This document shows, in pieces, positions 18,531 to 27,733 of a stretch of DNA of 64,000 nt. Each line of letters starts with the position of its first letter. Position 1 is the stretch's first letter. The notes under the pieces were generated by a model. That model had not been told where the DNA came from. It saw only the letters and a program-made list of their open reading frames with translations, and ran no database searches. Source of the DNA: Luteibacter rhizovicinus (GTDB taxonomy: Bacteria; Pseudomonadota; Gammaproteobacteria; Xanthomonadales; Rhodanobacteraceae). The position numbers were made by a program, and so were the translations under genes. The stretch is from positions 496,001 to 560,000 of the forward strand of contig NZ_SMCS01000001.1 of the NCBI RefSeq assembly GCF_004342265.1, read 5' to 3'.

Positions 18531-21515
18531 ATGCAGTCAGTTTTTCGAAATGCGGCGATCGGATTGGCAGCGACTTTTGCTTCCATCATGGCTACCGGCA
18601 GCGACGTCAACCCTCCGGAACAGCGCTGGAATGCCGCGGTGTACGGTAACCATCGCTATCTTGTCTCTGTCGCGAAGGCTGCCGATGCGGTTCGCGTCAC
18701 ACTGCCATGGCGTCGTCGCGATGCCCATCCGGAGAGCGTCGAGACGATCGTCGTCGGCCCGGACGGCAAGCGCGTCGAGCACGTCTGGCGACAGGAAATA
18801 ACGCAGGCAAGCGGCACGCTGGTCTTCGCCGCCGCGAAAGCCGGGACATACGCTGTCTACTACCAGCCGTACGATCAGGACGGGCGATCGAACTATCCGA
18901 CGGTGAAGTACCGGAAGCCTGACGAAGTCGACGCCGCCTGGCAGGCCGCCGTGGCCAAGCGCACGCATATTCCCGACGCGGGTGTCGTCGGGTATGAGGC
19001 GGTCGACGACTTCGATGCCTATACGGACATGGAGCGTGTGGCCGACCCGGCCGCCATGCAGAAACTTCGCGCGGGTCTGCAGGCGAACGTATTGCAGGTC
19101 TTTCCCGAAGACCGGTCGCACGTCATTCGCATGTTCGACGCGATCCCGCAGCGCTGGGCCGAACGCGGGCCCGGCGGCACGCTGGCGATGGAAAGCGCGC
19201 CGGCCGGTTTCGTCAGCGCGCAGCTCGGTGTCTGGGCCGCGAATGCGCCTTTGCAGGACGTGTCAGTGCGCTTCGGCGACCTGACCGGTCCGTCGGGTGC
19301 CGTGATTCCGGCTGCGGCGTGGACCTCCTTCAGCAACGGTGGCACCGACTATGCAGGCAAGCCCTTCGTTAGCCGCGTGGATGTGCCGGCCGGCAAGGTG
19401 CAGGCATTGTGGGTGGGCGCGGATCTCGATGCCGGGCTGCCGGCAGGCGTCTATCGCGGAACCCTCGCGGTGAGTGCCGCCGGTCTTCCCACGCACGATG
19501 TGCCGGTGTCGTTGACCGTTACGGGCACTCCCGCGAAAGACCATGGCGACGACGAGCCGGCGAACCTGACGCGTCTGCGCTGGCTGAATTCGCGACTGGC
19601 CCAGGACGATTCGGTGACGCGTCCACTTAAGCCGGTGACGAGACGCAACGACAAGCTATCCATTCTCGGCCGCGACATCGAGCTGGATTCCGTAGGCATG
19701 CCGGCACGCATCGGCAGTTATTTCGACGAGCGCATGACGCGTCTGGACGATACGTCCCGCGCCTTGCTCGCGGCACCGATGCGGCTGATCGTCGAAGGTC
19801 CGGGTGGTGTGCGCGACATGAAGGCAACCGGCCGGATGGCGTTCACCCAGCCTGGCCCCGGCAAATTGCAATGGCGTACCGAGGGACGAGCGGGAGACGT
19901 GCAACAAACCGTCGATGCAACGCTGGAAGCGGATGGCACGCTTTCGTACCAGATAGCCCTGACCTCGCCACGGGCCGTCGATCTGAGCGATATCCGTTTT
20001 GAAGTGCCGCTCAAGCTCGATGCGGCGCGCTACATGCTGGGTCTCGGCCGCACGGGCGACACGGTGCCGAAGCAGTTCGACTGGCAGTGGAACGTCGAGC
20101 ACAACCAGGACGGTCTCTGGATCGGCGATGTGAACGCCGGTCTCGAACTGCATCTGCGGGACGAGCACTACAGCCGCCCCCTGAATACGAACTTCTATCA
20201 TCAGAAGCCGCTGGTGATGCCGGGTTCGTGGGACAACGGCGGGAAAGGCGGTATCCGGTTGCGGCAGGATAGCGATGCGTATCGCGTCGTCGCGTTCAGC
20301 GGACCGCGGCACATGCAGGCGGGCGAGACGCTGCGTTACGACATCGTCATGCGCGTCACGCCGTTCAAGACGATCGATCCGGTGGCTCATTTCGCGGAGC
20401 GTTTCTTCCATAAATACGGCCCGCTTGCGGATATCCAGGCGCAGGGAGCCAATGTGGTGAACATCCACCACGCGACGCCGATCAATCCGTGGATCAACTA
20501 TCCCTTCCTGACGCCCGACGCCATGCGCGCTTATGTCGACGAGGCGCACCGGCGCAACATGCGGGTGAAGATCTACGACACGGTGCGCGAACTATCCAAC
20601 CGTTCTCCCGAGCTGCCGATGCTCGAAAGCCTCGGACACGAGGTAATCAGCGCAGGGAAGGGCGGGGGTGCCTCGTGGCTGCAGGAACATCTCGACGGCG
20701 ATTACATTCCCGCCTGGTACGTTCCGGAAATCCGCGATGCCGCTGTTATCAACGCGGGCCAGAGCCGTTGGCACAATTACTACATCGAAGGGCTGGACTG
20801 GGTTGCCCGTAATGTCGGCATCGATGGCCTGTATCTGGACGATGTCGCTTACGACCGCACGACGATGAAGCGGGTGCGCAAGGTGCTGGACGCGCGTCGT
20901 CCGCATGCGCTGATCGACCTGCATTCGGCCAATCAGTACAACCCTCGCGATGGCTATATCAATAGCGCGCTGCTCTACATGGAGCTGTTCCCGTATATCG
21001 ATCGCCTGTGGTTCGGCGAGGAATTCGATTATGAGGGGACGTCGCCCAATTACTGGCTGACCGAACTGTCCGGCATTCCCTATGGCCTGATGGGCGAGAT
21101 GCTGCAGCACGACGGCAATCCATGGCGCGGTATGGTGTTCGGCATGACCAACCGGCTTGGCTGGTCCGACGGCAGCGACCCGCGTCCGTTGTGGAAAGCC
21201 TGGGATGCGTTCGGTATCGAGAAGGCCGAGATGATTGGCTGGTGGGTGCACGACGCGCCGGTTCGTACCGGTCGCGACGATGTGCTGGCGACGAGTTATG
21301 TCCGCGATGGACAGACAATGATCGCTATCGCGTCGTGGGCGAAAACGCCTGTCGAAGTGCACTTGTCGATCGACTGGAAAGCGCTCGGTATCGATGGAGG
21401 CAAGGCGACGTTTGTCGCGCCCGCGATAGACAAGTTCCAGGCGGGCAGGGAGTGGCGGCCGGGTGACGCGATCGAGGTGGCGCCGGGTAAGGGCTGGCTG
21501 ATCGTCGTGAAGTGA
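18531..21515 (+). CDS. Exported GH123-like / DUF6067 glycoside hydrolase
   Basis: A 994-residue protein with a short signal-like N-terminus (MQSVFRNAAIGLAATFASIM). The first half is beta-rich, with a VYYQPYDQDGRSNYP segment and several sandwich-like repeats. The second half is a TIM-barrel-like domain with WNVEHNQDGLWIGDVNAGL, NIHHATPINPWINYPF, GIDGLYLDDVAYDRTTMKRV, LIDLHSANQ, RLWFGEEFDYEG and GIPYGLMGEML. This block pattern is that of glycoside-hydrolase-like proteins related to GH123 (DUF6067). Characterised GH123 enzymes are exo-beta-N-acetylgalactosaminidases. Acidic residues in YLDD and WFGEEFD are the obvious catalytic candidates. It follows the Oar-type receptor by 130 bases and probably acts in the periplasm or at the surface. 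The exact glycan is unknown. Confidence 0.8.
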   Translation: MQSVFRNAAIGLAATFASIMATGSDVNPPEQRWNAAVYGNHRYLVSVAKAADAVRVTLPWRRRDAHPESVETIVVGPDGKRVEHVWRQEITQASGTLVFAAAKAGTYAVYYQPYDQDGRSNYPTVKYRKPDEVDAAWQAAVAKRTHIPDAGVVGYEAVDDFDAYTDMERVADPAAMQKLRAGLQANVLQVFPEDRSHVIRMFDAIPQRWAERGPGGTLAMESAPAGFVSAQLGVWAANAPLQDVSVRFGDLTGPSGAVIPAAAWTSFSNGGTDYAGKPFVSRVDVPAGKVQALWVGADLDAGLPAGVYRGTLAVSAAGLPTHDVPVSLTVTGTPAKDHGDDEPANLTRLRWLNSRLAQDDSVTRPLKPVTRRNDKLSILGRDIELDSVGMPARIGSYFDERMTRLDDTSRALLAAPMRLIVEGPGGVRDMKATGRMAFTQPGPGKLQWRTEGRAGDVQQTVDATLEADGTLSYQIALTSPRAVDLSDIRFEVPLKLDAARYMLGLGRTGDTVPKQFDWQWNVEHNQDGLWIGDVNAGLELHLRDEHYSRPLNTNFYHQKPLVMPGSWDNGGKGGIRLRQDSDAYRVVAFSGPRHMQAGETLRYDIVMRVTPFKTIDPVAHFAERFFHKYGPLADIQAQGANVVNIHHATPINPWINYPFLTPDAMRAYVDEAHRRNMRVKIYDTVRELSNRSPELPMLESLGHEVISAGKGGGASWLQEHLDGDYIPAWYVPEIRDAAVINAGQSRWHNYYIEGLDWVARNVGIDGLYLDDVAYDRTTMKRVRKVLDARRPHALIDLHSANQYNPRDGYINSALLYMELFPYIDRLWFGEEFDYEGTSPNYWLTELSGIPYGLMGEMLQHDGNPWRGMVFGMTNRLGWSDGSDPRPLWKAWDAFGIEKAEMIGWWVHDAPVRTGRDDVLATSYVRDGQTMIAIASWAKTPVEVHLSIDWKALGIDGGKATFVAPAIDKFQAGREWRPGDAIEVAPGKGWLIVVK

Positions 21516-21535
21516 AGCGAAGGCGTCGCGCGCGG

Positions 21536-22198
21536 TTACGAGTAACGCTCTTCCAGCCATGGATCGGCATGGTTGTTGTAACCGCGCACCTCCCAGAATC
21601 CCGGTTCGTTGTCCACGCGGAATTCGATGCGCCGCACCCACTTCGCGCTTTTCCACAGATAGAGATGGGGAATGATCAGGCGCACGGGGCCGCCGTGTTC
21701 GCGGCTGAGAGGTTTGCCTTCCCAGCTATGCGCCAGTAACGCGCCTTCGGCGGCGAAGTCTTCCATCGTGACGTTGGTCGTGTAGCCATCGTAGGAATGC
21801 AGTACGACGTGCCGGGCTTCGGCGCGCGGCCGCACGGTCTCGAGGAAGTCGCGGGTGGCGACGCCCTGCCAGTGATTGTCGTAGCGGGACCAGGTCGTGA
21901 CGCAGTGGATATCCGACGTCAGATCGGTTTGCGGCTGCCGACTGAACGAAGCCCAGTTCCAGCAGGCTTCCTCTTCTACCGCGCCGTCGATTTCGAGGTG
22001 CCAGACGTTCAGTGGAACATCGGGTTGAACGCCCAGGTCGAGTACGGGCCAGTTCTGGACGAGATGCTGTCCTGGCGGAAGACGTTCGCTATCGGGTCGC
22101 GCGTGGCGACCCGTGAGGAATTTACCCTCGCGTGCCCATTCCTGTTTGCTGCGGGTGAGCTTGGAATCCGGCCTTTCCTGCGGGTCGTTCGACGACAT
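21536..22198 (-). CDS. Sulfite-oxidase-like molybdopterin oxidoreductase (YuiH type)
   Basis: A 220-residue cytoplasmic-looking protein with the oxidoreductase molybdopterin-binding fold. It shows PLNVWHLEIDG, then TSDIHCVTTWSRYDN with the probable molybdenum-ligand Cys-99, then GYTTNVTMEDF, EHGGPVRLIIPHLYLWKSAKW and GFWEVRGYNNHADPWLEERY. These blocks are those of the small sulfite-oxidase-like proteins such as YuiH. No Tat signal, haem domain or MsrQ-like membrane partner is visible nearby, so it is probably not MsrP. The physiological substrate is unknown. It converges with the glycoside hydrolase gene 20 bases away and lies downstream of a small ORF on the same strand. Confidence 0.88.
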   Translation of the reverse strand: MSSNDPQERPDSKLTRSKQEWAREGKFLTGRHARPDSERLPPGQHLVQNWPVLDLGVQPDVPLNVWHLEIDGAVEEEACWNWASFSRQPQTDLTSDIHCVTTWSRYDNHWQGVATRDFLETVRPRAEARHVVLHSYDGYTTNVTMEDFAAEGALLAHSWEGKPLSREHGGPVRLIIPHLYLWKSAKWVRRIEFRVDNEPGFWEVRGYNNHADPWLEERYS

Positions 22199-22261
22199 GG
22201 CGGCATTCTCGGAGACAAGACACGAAGATGCGCCGGGACGACCCCGCCGGCAAGCGTCGGG

Positions 22262-22435
22262 TCAGACCGACGCCGGGTGGTCGTGCAGGCGGCTGGCGAC
22301 TTCGCTCAGCCAGTCGTAACCGTCGAGTTCGCCTTCGAACAGGTCGACGCCGCTGCTGCCAGCGCTGAAGTGACGGTAGCCATTCGAATCTTCGAAGGTC
22401 GAAGTGGTGTGCTGGGAATCGTTATGAAGTGACAT
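22262..22435 (-). CDS. Small hypothetical protein (57 aa)
   Basis: A short frame beginning MSLHNDSQHTTSTFEDSNGY from ATG at 22433-22435. It is backed by GAGG seven bases upstream and ends at 22262. The product is acidic and hydrophilic (GVDLFEGELDGYDWLSEV), with no membrane segment and no motif I recognise. It lies 63 bases before the sulfite-oxidase-like gene on the same strand and may be cotranscribed with it. The good ribosome-binding site and biased codons support a real gene, but with no homology evidence this stays tentative. Confidence 0.5.
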   Translation of the reverse strand: MSLHNDSQHTTSTFEDSNGYRHFSAGSSGVDLFEGELDGYDWLSEVASRLHDHPASV

Positions 22436-22804
22436 GGTCAGAGCCTCGTTGTTCGGGCGACCGGTTGGAGGAAGCTGCGGCACGCCTCCGGTCTTTGGCG
22501 TGATGCGGACGATACGCCGCGTGGTTGGGCCGATATATGCCCTGCAAGCGGTAAGTCTGTTCTATTTTGTGAACAATCGATTCGTTATTCTTTCGTTTTG
22601 CCAGTTTTGGCTACGCAGGCGTACGGTCTCATGTTCCACTTGCGCTTTTATATGTCTTCTCTGAGCAATTACAAGGGTCCGGCACAGATAATTCTTGGAC
22701 AGGACTGTAAGTAAAAGGTTCACTGGGTATTGTCTATCGGACCCATTGCGGGTGCCTATCGGCACCTTCCACTAGCCTTTCGTTCACGGCGGCGAACAGT
22801 ACCC
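22436..22804. other. Intergenic stretch without a credible gene
   Basis: About 370 bases between the small ORF and the LysR stop. From about 22540 to 22740 the sequence is clearly richer in A+T than the rest of the window, with runs such as TCTATTTTGTGAACAATCGA. A small hairpin, GGTGCCTATCGGCACC, lies at 22750-22765. I see no start codon with a ribosome-binding site leading to a convincing frame, no tRNA and no clear terminator. It may hold promoters or a small RNA. Confidence 0.4.
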
Positions 22805-23710
22805 TCACTTTGCCTCGGAGTCGAGTCCCCTCCACGGAGGAGACTGAAGGCGCTGGACGAGGAAGTCGGCCAGCTGACGGACCTTGGGGGCCAGATGGCG
22901 ACTCCGGGGATAGACAAGCCAAACCGCCCCATGTTCATAACGCCATGCATCCAGGACTGAAATCAGTCGTCCGGCGCGAAGCGGCTCCTCGACATAGAAG
23001 TCGGGCAACTGCGCCAGTCCGAGCCCGCGTTCGGCGGCATCGAGCAGCGCGTGGCCCGATGTGGCGCGGTAACGACCGCGGACGGGGCGCTGCATGGGCT
23101 GGTCGTGCTCGGCGAATATCCAGTGGGCGCTGGAACCGAGGAGGCAAGCGTGTCGATCCAGTCCGTCGGGGTCGCTGGGGGCCGGTATGCCGGCCAGATA
23201 GGCGGGGGAGCCGACGACGAACAGGCGGCGTTCGCCAAGGCGGCGCGCGATGAGATTGGAGTCGGCGAGCAGCCCGGTACGGATAGCCAGGTCATAGCCT
23301 TCCTCGATGAGATCGACATTGCGATTCGAGAAATCCATGTCGACGCCGATCTGCGGATGCAGGCCCAGGAACTCGTTCACCAGCGGTGCGACGTAGCGCT
23401 CGCCATAGGTCGTTGCCAGACTTATCCGTAAGTTACCGCGTAAACCTTCCTGAAAATCTACGATCGCTTGTTCGGCCGTATCGAAGCCTTCCAGCAGATG
23501 GCGGGCGTGTTCGTAATAAAGACTGCCGGCGTCGGTCAGACGCAGCTTCCGCGTGGTGCGATGAAGCAGCTGGGTTCCCAGTCGTTGCTCCAGCCCGCTT
23601 ACCGCACGGCTGACAAAAGCGGTGGAGAGGCCGAGGCTGCGCGCCGCGGCGGAGAAACTGCCCAGCCTGACGACCTCGACGAAGGCGTCCATCCCATCCC
23701 ATGCACGCAT
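22805..23710 (-). CDS. LysR-family transcriptional regulator
   Basis: The 301-residue protein has the N-terminal winged helix-turn-helix typical of LysR proteins (FVEVVRLGSFSAAARSLGLS, then RAVSGLEQRLGTQLLHRTTR) at residues 9-60. A periplasmic-binding-like effector domain follows (GNLRISLATTYGERYVAPLV, LVTP-type core, GRYRATSGHALLDAAERGLG). It is transcribed away from the formaldehyde dehydrogenase gene across 132 bases, the usual layout for a LysR regulator and its target. Control of frmA is therefore plausible but not shown. ATG 23710 was chosen. An in-frame ATG at 23692 would also keep the whole DNA-binding domain. Confidence 0.9.
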   Translation of the reverse strand: MRAWDGMDAFVEVVRLGSFSAAARSLGLSTAFVSRAVSGLEQRLGTQLLHRTTRKLRLTDAGSLYYEHARHLLEGFDTAEQAIVDFQEGLRGNLRISLATTYGERYVAPLVNEFLGLHPQIGVDMDFSNRNVDLIEEGYDLAIRTGLLADSNLIARRLGERRLFVVGSPAYLAGIPAPSDPDGLDRHACLLGSSAHWIFAEHDQPMQRPVRGRYRATSGHALLDAAERGLGLAQLPDFYVEEPLRAGRLISVLDAWRYEHGAVWLVYPRSRHLAPKVRQLADFLVQRLQSPPWRGLDSEAK

Positions 23711-23836
23711 CGATCTTTGCTCTCCTGTAAAGATGATTCACCCGGGGGACGACTAATCGTCATGCTCCCGGATGGCTAGAATTCACGATTCGGCCAGCGT
23801 CAACCGGGCCTTCGACCGATCATTGTAAAAGGATAG

Positions 23837-24955
<1,119 letters not shown>

Positions 24956-24963
24956 GTCCCCCG

Positions 24964-25380
24964 ATGAACGAAACGATCGAACTGATCCGCCGCTATTACG
25001 ATGCGTTCAACCGGGCCGATTGGCCCGCCATGCTCGGGTTGCTTACCGAGCACGTAGCGCACGACATCAATCAGAGCGGGCGGGAGACAGGACGCGACAC
25101 GTTCGCGCGTTTCCTCGAACGCATGAATACGAGTTACAGCGAACAGCTGAAGAACATCGTCATCATGGCCGACGCGACGGGTACCCGCGCCGCGGCCGAG
25201 TACGTCGTGCACGGTGTGTACAAGGCAACGGACGATGGCTTGCCGCTGGCGCAAGGCCAGTCTTATGTACTGCCGGGTGGTGCGTTTTTCGATGTGGTCG
25301 ACGGCAAGATCGCGCGCATCAGCAATTACTACAACCTGGAAGAGTGGCTGGGGCAGGTAAGGCGCATCGACGTCGATTGA
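24964..25380 (+). CDS. SnoaL-like / ketosteroid-isomerase-related protein
   Basis: A 138-residue protein of the NTF2-like superfamily (MNETIELIRRYYDAFNRADW at the start, GGAFFDVVDGKIARISNYYN near the end). Members form a small cone-shaped alpha+beta fold and range from isomerases to non-enzymatic ligand binders. No diagnostic catalytic pair can be assigned here. The 8-base gap from frmA suggests cotranscription, hence a possible accessory role in aldehyde or glutathione-adduct metabolism, which is inference. A perfect nested palindrome follows its stop. Confidence 0.82.
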   Translation: MNETIELIRRYYDAFNRADWPAMLGLLTEHVAHDINQSGRETGRDTFARFLERMNTSYSEQLKNIVIMADATGTRAAAEYVVHGVYKATDDGLPLAQGQSYVLPGGAFFDVVDGKIARISNYYNLEEWLGQVRRIDVD

Positions 25381-25409
25381 AGCCTGGGCTATCCAGTTTC
25401 CGCATCCGT

Positions 25410-25547
25410 TGTGGGAGCGCGCCTGCGCGCGAAAGCCAACGGAGCGATGAAACACGGTACTCACATCCGCAGCCAGATCTTCTGGCTGCGGATGCAAACC
25501 ACAGCTTCATCGCTCCGTTGGCTTTCGCGCGCAGGCGCGCTCCCACA
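25410..25547. repeat. Perfect 42-bp inverted repeat with inner hairpin (REPIN-like)
   Basis: The arm at 25410-25451, beginning TGTGGGAGCGCGCCTGCGCG, is repeated without any mismatch in inverted orientation at 25506-25547. Within the 54-base centre a second palindrome pairs 25464-25477 with 25481-25494 (CATCCGCAGCCAGA). The element fills the gap between convergent genes. A related, diverged copy lies at 40889-41027. GTGGGAGCGCGCCTGCGCGC-type repeats are known as abundant intergenic REPs in pseudomonads and xanthomonads. The perfect identity of the arms suggests recent insertion or gene conversion. Confidence 0.9.
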
Positions 25548-25572
25548 GGTATGTCGGGCGCTCGTCGAACCT

Positions 25573-26259
25573 TTACTTCGCCTTTCCGAACAACACCGCT
25601 CGCTCTTCGTCGCTCATCTGCGGCTTGGCCGAGTACGTATCGCGGCTGTCCACGTAAGCACGCTTCGTGGCCTCGCGTGCCGCGATGGTCTCGAACCAGC
25701 GACGCAGATGCGGATGCGCATCCAGGTCCTGTCCGTGCGCCGCGTGCGGGACGATCCAGGGATAGCTGGCGATATCGGCGATCGAATAGGTGCCGGCCAG
25801 GAATTCGCGGTCGGCCAGCCGCTTGTCCATGACGCCGTACAGGCGCGTGACTTCACGCGTGTATCGATCGATGCCATACGGCACGGGCTCGGGTGCGTAG
25901 ACGCGGAAATGGCCGGCCTGTCCCGCCATCGGCCCGAGGCCGCCCACCTGCCAGAACAGCCACTGCAGCGCATCGAATCTGCCGCGTGTGTCGGCAGGCA
26001 GGAGGGTGCCGGTTTTCTCCGCGATATAAAGCAGGATCGCACCGGACTCGAAAATCGATATCGGTGCGCCGCCGTTCGTGGGCGCGTGGTCCACGATGGC
26101 CGGAATGCGGTTGTTCGGCGAGATCTTCAGGAAATCGGGTTCGAACTGTTCGCCCTTGCCGATATCGACCGGCACGATGCGATAGTCCAGCCCGGCTTCC
26201 TCGAGACACAGCCGGGCCTTGAGTCCGTTGGGTGTGCCCCAGTAATGCAGATCGATCAT
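25573..26259 (-). CDS. Nu-class glutathione S-transferase / GSH-dependent disulfide-bond oxidoreductase (YfcG-like)
   Basis: The 228-residue protein has an N-terminal thioredoxin fold starting MIDLHYWGTPNGLKARLCLE. The TPNG motif is the glutathione-binding turn of YfcG/YghU-type enzymes. IPAIVDH and FESGAILLYIAEK (the cis-Pro and gamma-glutamyl recognition segments) follow. The helical C-terminal domain carries YSIADIASYPW, the usual N-capping box. YfcG-type enzymes reduce disulfides using two glutathiones rather than conjugating xenobiotics. It is convergent with the SnoaL-like gene and divergent from the MBL-fold gene. Confidence 0.9.
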   Translation of the reverse strand: MIDLHYWGTPNGLKARLCLEEAGLDYRIVPVDIGKGEQFEPDFLKISPNNRIPAIVDHAPTNGGAPISIFESGAILLYIAEKTGTLLPADTRGRFDALQWLFWQVGGLGPMAGQAGHFRVYAPEPVPYGIDRYTREVTRLYGVMDKRLADREFLAGTYSIADIASYPWIVPHAAHGQDLDAHPHLRRWFETIAAREATKRAYVDSRDTYSAKPQMSDEERAVLFGKAK

Positions 26260-26394
26260 GGGTGGCTCCTTTGGGTTTGCATCGACATTGTGCCGACTTT
26301 GGCTTTTTCGAGAGGAACCAGTTCCGGGCGAAAGCCTTGAACCACCGCCTCGGCAGCCTCAGTAAGGGAAGCACAGTCGTTCAGCAGTCAGCTC

Positions 26395-27396
26395 ATGCCC
26401 TATACGAATCCTTTCTACGATCCTTCCCGTCCGCATCACACGCCCACCGGTTTTCGCAATCTGGAGCCGAACACCCGTGTGTCCGGCGACCTGAAGCGCT
26501 GGCGGCGCGAACGTCGTGAAGCCGGGCTGCCGAAAGCACCGGAGAAAGGTTACGAAGACTTCGTCACGCGCTGGTGGCAACCGGCCGATTTCGCGACAGC
26601 CGGCGATGCGGCCTGGTGGCTGGGGCATGCGACCGTGCTGGTTCGCCGGGGCGGATTGCATGTCGTTACCGATCCGGTACTGTCGCGGCGCGCGTCGCCG
26701 CTGTCTTTCGCCGGGCCCGAACGGCGCACGCCCACGCCGGCCACGGTTGCGGATCTGCCTCGCATCGACGTGGTCATGCTGTCGCACAATCATTACGACC
26801 ATCTCGACGGCCCGACGGTACGCGCACTGGTAAAGCGTTTCCCGGATGTGGCGTTTGTCGTGCCGCTTGGCCTGGGGCGCTGGTTCGCACAGGCCGGCAT
26901 AGGCAACGTCCGCGAACTCGACTGGTGGGAAAGCACAACCGTGGCGGGTGCGACGTTCACGTTGGTACCGGCAAGGCACTGGAGCGCGCGTACGCCCTGG
27001 GACACGAACCGCACGTTGTGGGGCGGCTGGGTGATGGAGCACGAAGGCTTTCGCTTCTGGTTCGCGGGAGATACGGGCTATTCCGAGAAGCTGGCGGAGA
27101 TCGCCTCGCGCCTGGGAACCATCGACCTGGCGGCTATCCCGATCGGCGCGTACGCGCCGCGCTGGTTCATGGGCGGTCAGCACGTCGATCCCGCACAGGC
27201 CGTCAGGCTGCATCGCGAGCTTGGCTGCGTCCGGTCGATGGCGATCCACTGGGGGGTATTCGAACTGGCCGACGAGTCCCTGGACGAGCCGCCCGAGCTG
27301 CTGGCCGAGGCGCTGCTGGCCGAGGGAATCGGACAGGACGATTTCCGTGCCCTGCGCATTGGCGAGCGGCTGGCGCTACGCGAAACGGACAGATGA
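26395..27396 (+). CDS. MBL-fold metallo-hydrolase, NAPE-PLD-like
   Basis: A 333-residue metallo-beta-lactamase-fold enzyme. The N-terminal PYTNPFYDPSRPHHTPTGFRN and the WLGHATVLV strand resemble N-acyl-phosphatidylethanolamine phospholipase D and UlaG-like proteins. The metal site is visible as LSHNHYDHLD near residue 130. Later ligands are in WSARTPWDTNRTLWGGWV, FAGDTGYSEK and the IHWGVFEL segment. Such proteins hydrolyse phosphodiester or lactone bonds, and the bacterial substrate is usually unknown. It has no signal peptide. An S4 gene follows 50 bases later. Confidence 0.88.
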   Translation: MPYTNPFYDPSRPHHTPTGFRNLEPNTRVSGDLKRWRRERREAGLPKAPEKGYEDFVTRWWQPADFATAGDAAWWLGHATVLVRRGGLHVVTDPVLSRRASPLSFAGPERRTPTPATVADLPRIDVVMLSHNHYDHLDGPTVRALVKRFPDVAFVVPLGLGRWFAQAGIGNVRELDWWESTTVAGATFTLVPARHWSARTPWDTNRTLWGGWVMEHEGFRFWFAGDTGYSEKLAEIASRLGTIDLAAIPIGAYAPRWFMGGQHVDPAQAVRLHRELGCVRSMAIHWGVFELADESLDEPPELLAEALLAEGIGQDDFRALRIGERLALRETDR

Positions 27397-27446
27397 CGTG
27401 GTTTGCGTTCTAATGGCGGCCGCTCTGGTCTGAACGCGGAATCGTC

Positions 27447-27671
27447 ATGCAGCTTCTGGAACTTCGCCTCGAAGGCGATTATGTCGAACTCAATCTGTTA
27501 CTGAAGCTGGTCGGCGTATGCGACAGCGGCGGTGCGGGCAAGCGGCTGGTCGCCGAAGGTCTGGTGTCGGTCGACGGAACGGTCGAACTTCGCAAGACAT
27601 TCAAGGTGCGCGCCGGGCAACTGGTCACCCTTGGCGATGTAGAGATCAGCGTTCTTCCCGAAATCGACTGA
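27447..27671 (+). CDS. Small S4-domain RNA-binding protein (YbcJ-like)
   Basis: A 74-residue protein consisting of little more than one S4 RNA-binding domain: EGDYVELNLLLKLVGVCDSG, GAGKRLVAEGLVSVDG, then FKVRAGQLVTLGD. This size and sequence match the YbcJ/YaaA-type stand-alone S4 proteins, which bind structured RNA and may act in ribosome or tRNA biology. It ends 17 bases before a strong bidirectional terminator. Confidence 0.9.
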   Translation: MQLLELRLEGDYVELNLLLKLVGVCDSGGAGKRLVAEGLVSVDGTVELRKTFKVRAGQLVTLGDVEISVLPEID

Positions 27672-27688
27672 CTACGCCGCGCCCTCAC

Positions 27689-27720
27689 AAAAAAAGCCCG
27701 GCGCATGCGCCGGGCTTTTC
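27689..27720. terminator. Bidirectional Rho-independent terminator
   Basis: A perfect stem, AAAAGCCCGGCGC at 27692-27704 pairing with GCGCCGGGCTTTT at 27707-27719, is flanked by A and T runs on both sides. It serves the S4 gene on the plus strand and the repeat-protein gene on the minus strand, which converge here. Confidence 0.9.
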
Positions 27721-27733
27721 GTATGGGCGCGGT

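Noticed and set aside
21536-22198. MsrP methionine-sulfoxide reductase
   Set aside because: No Tat signal and no MsrQ partner gene. The length and C-terminal blocks match the cytoplasmic YuiH type.
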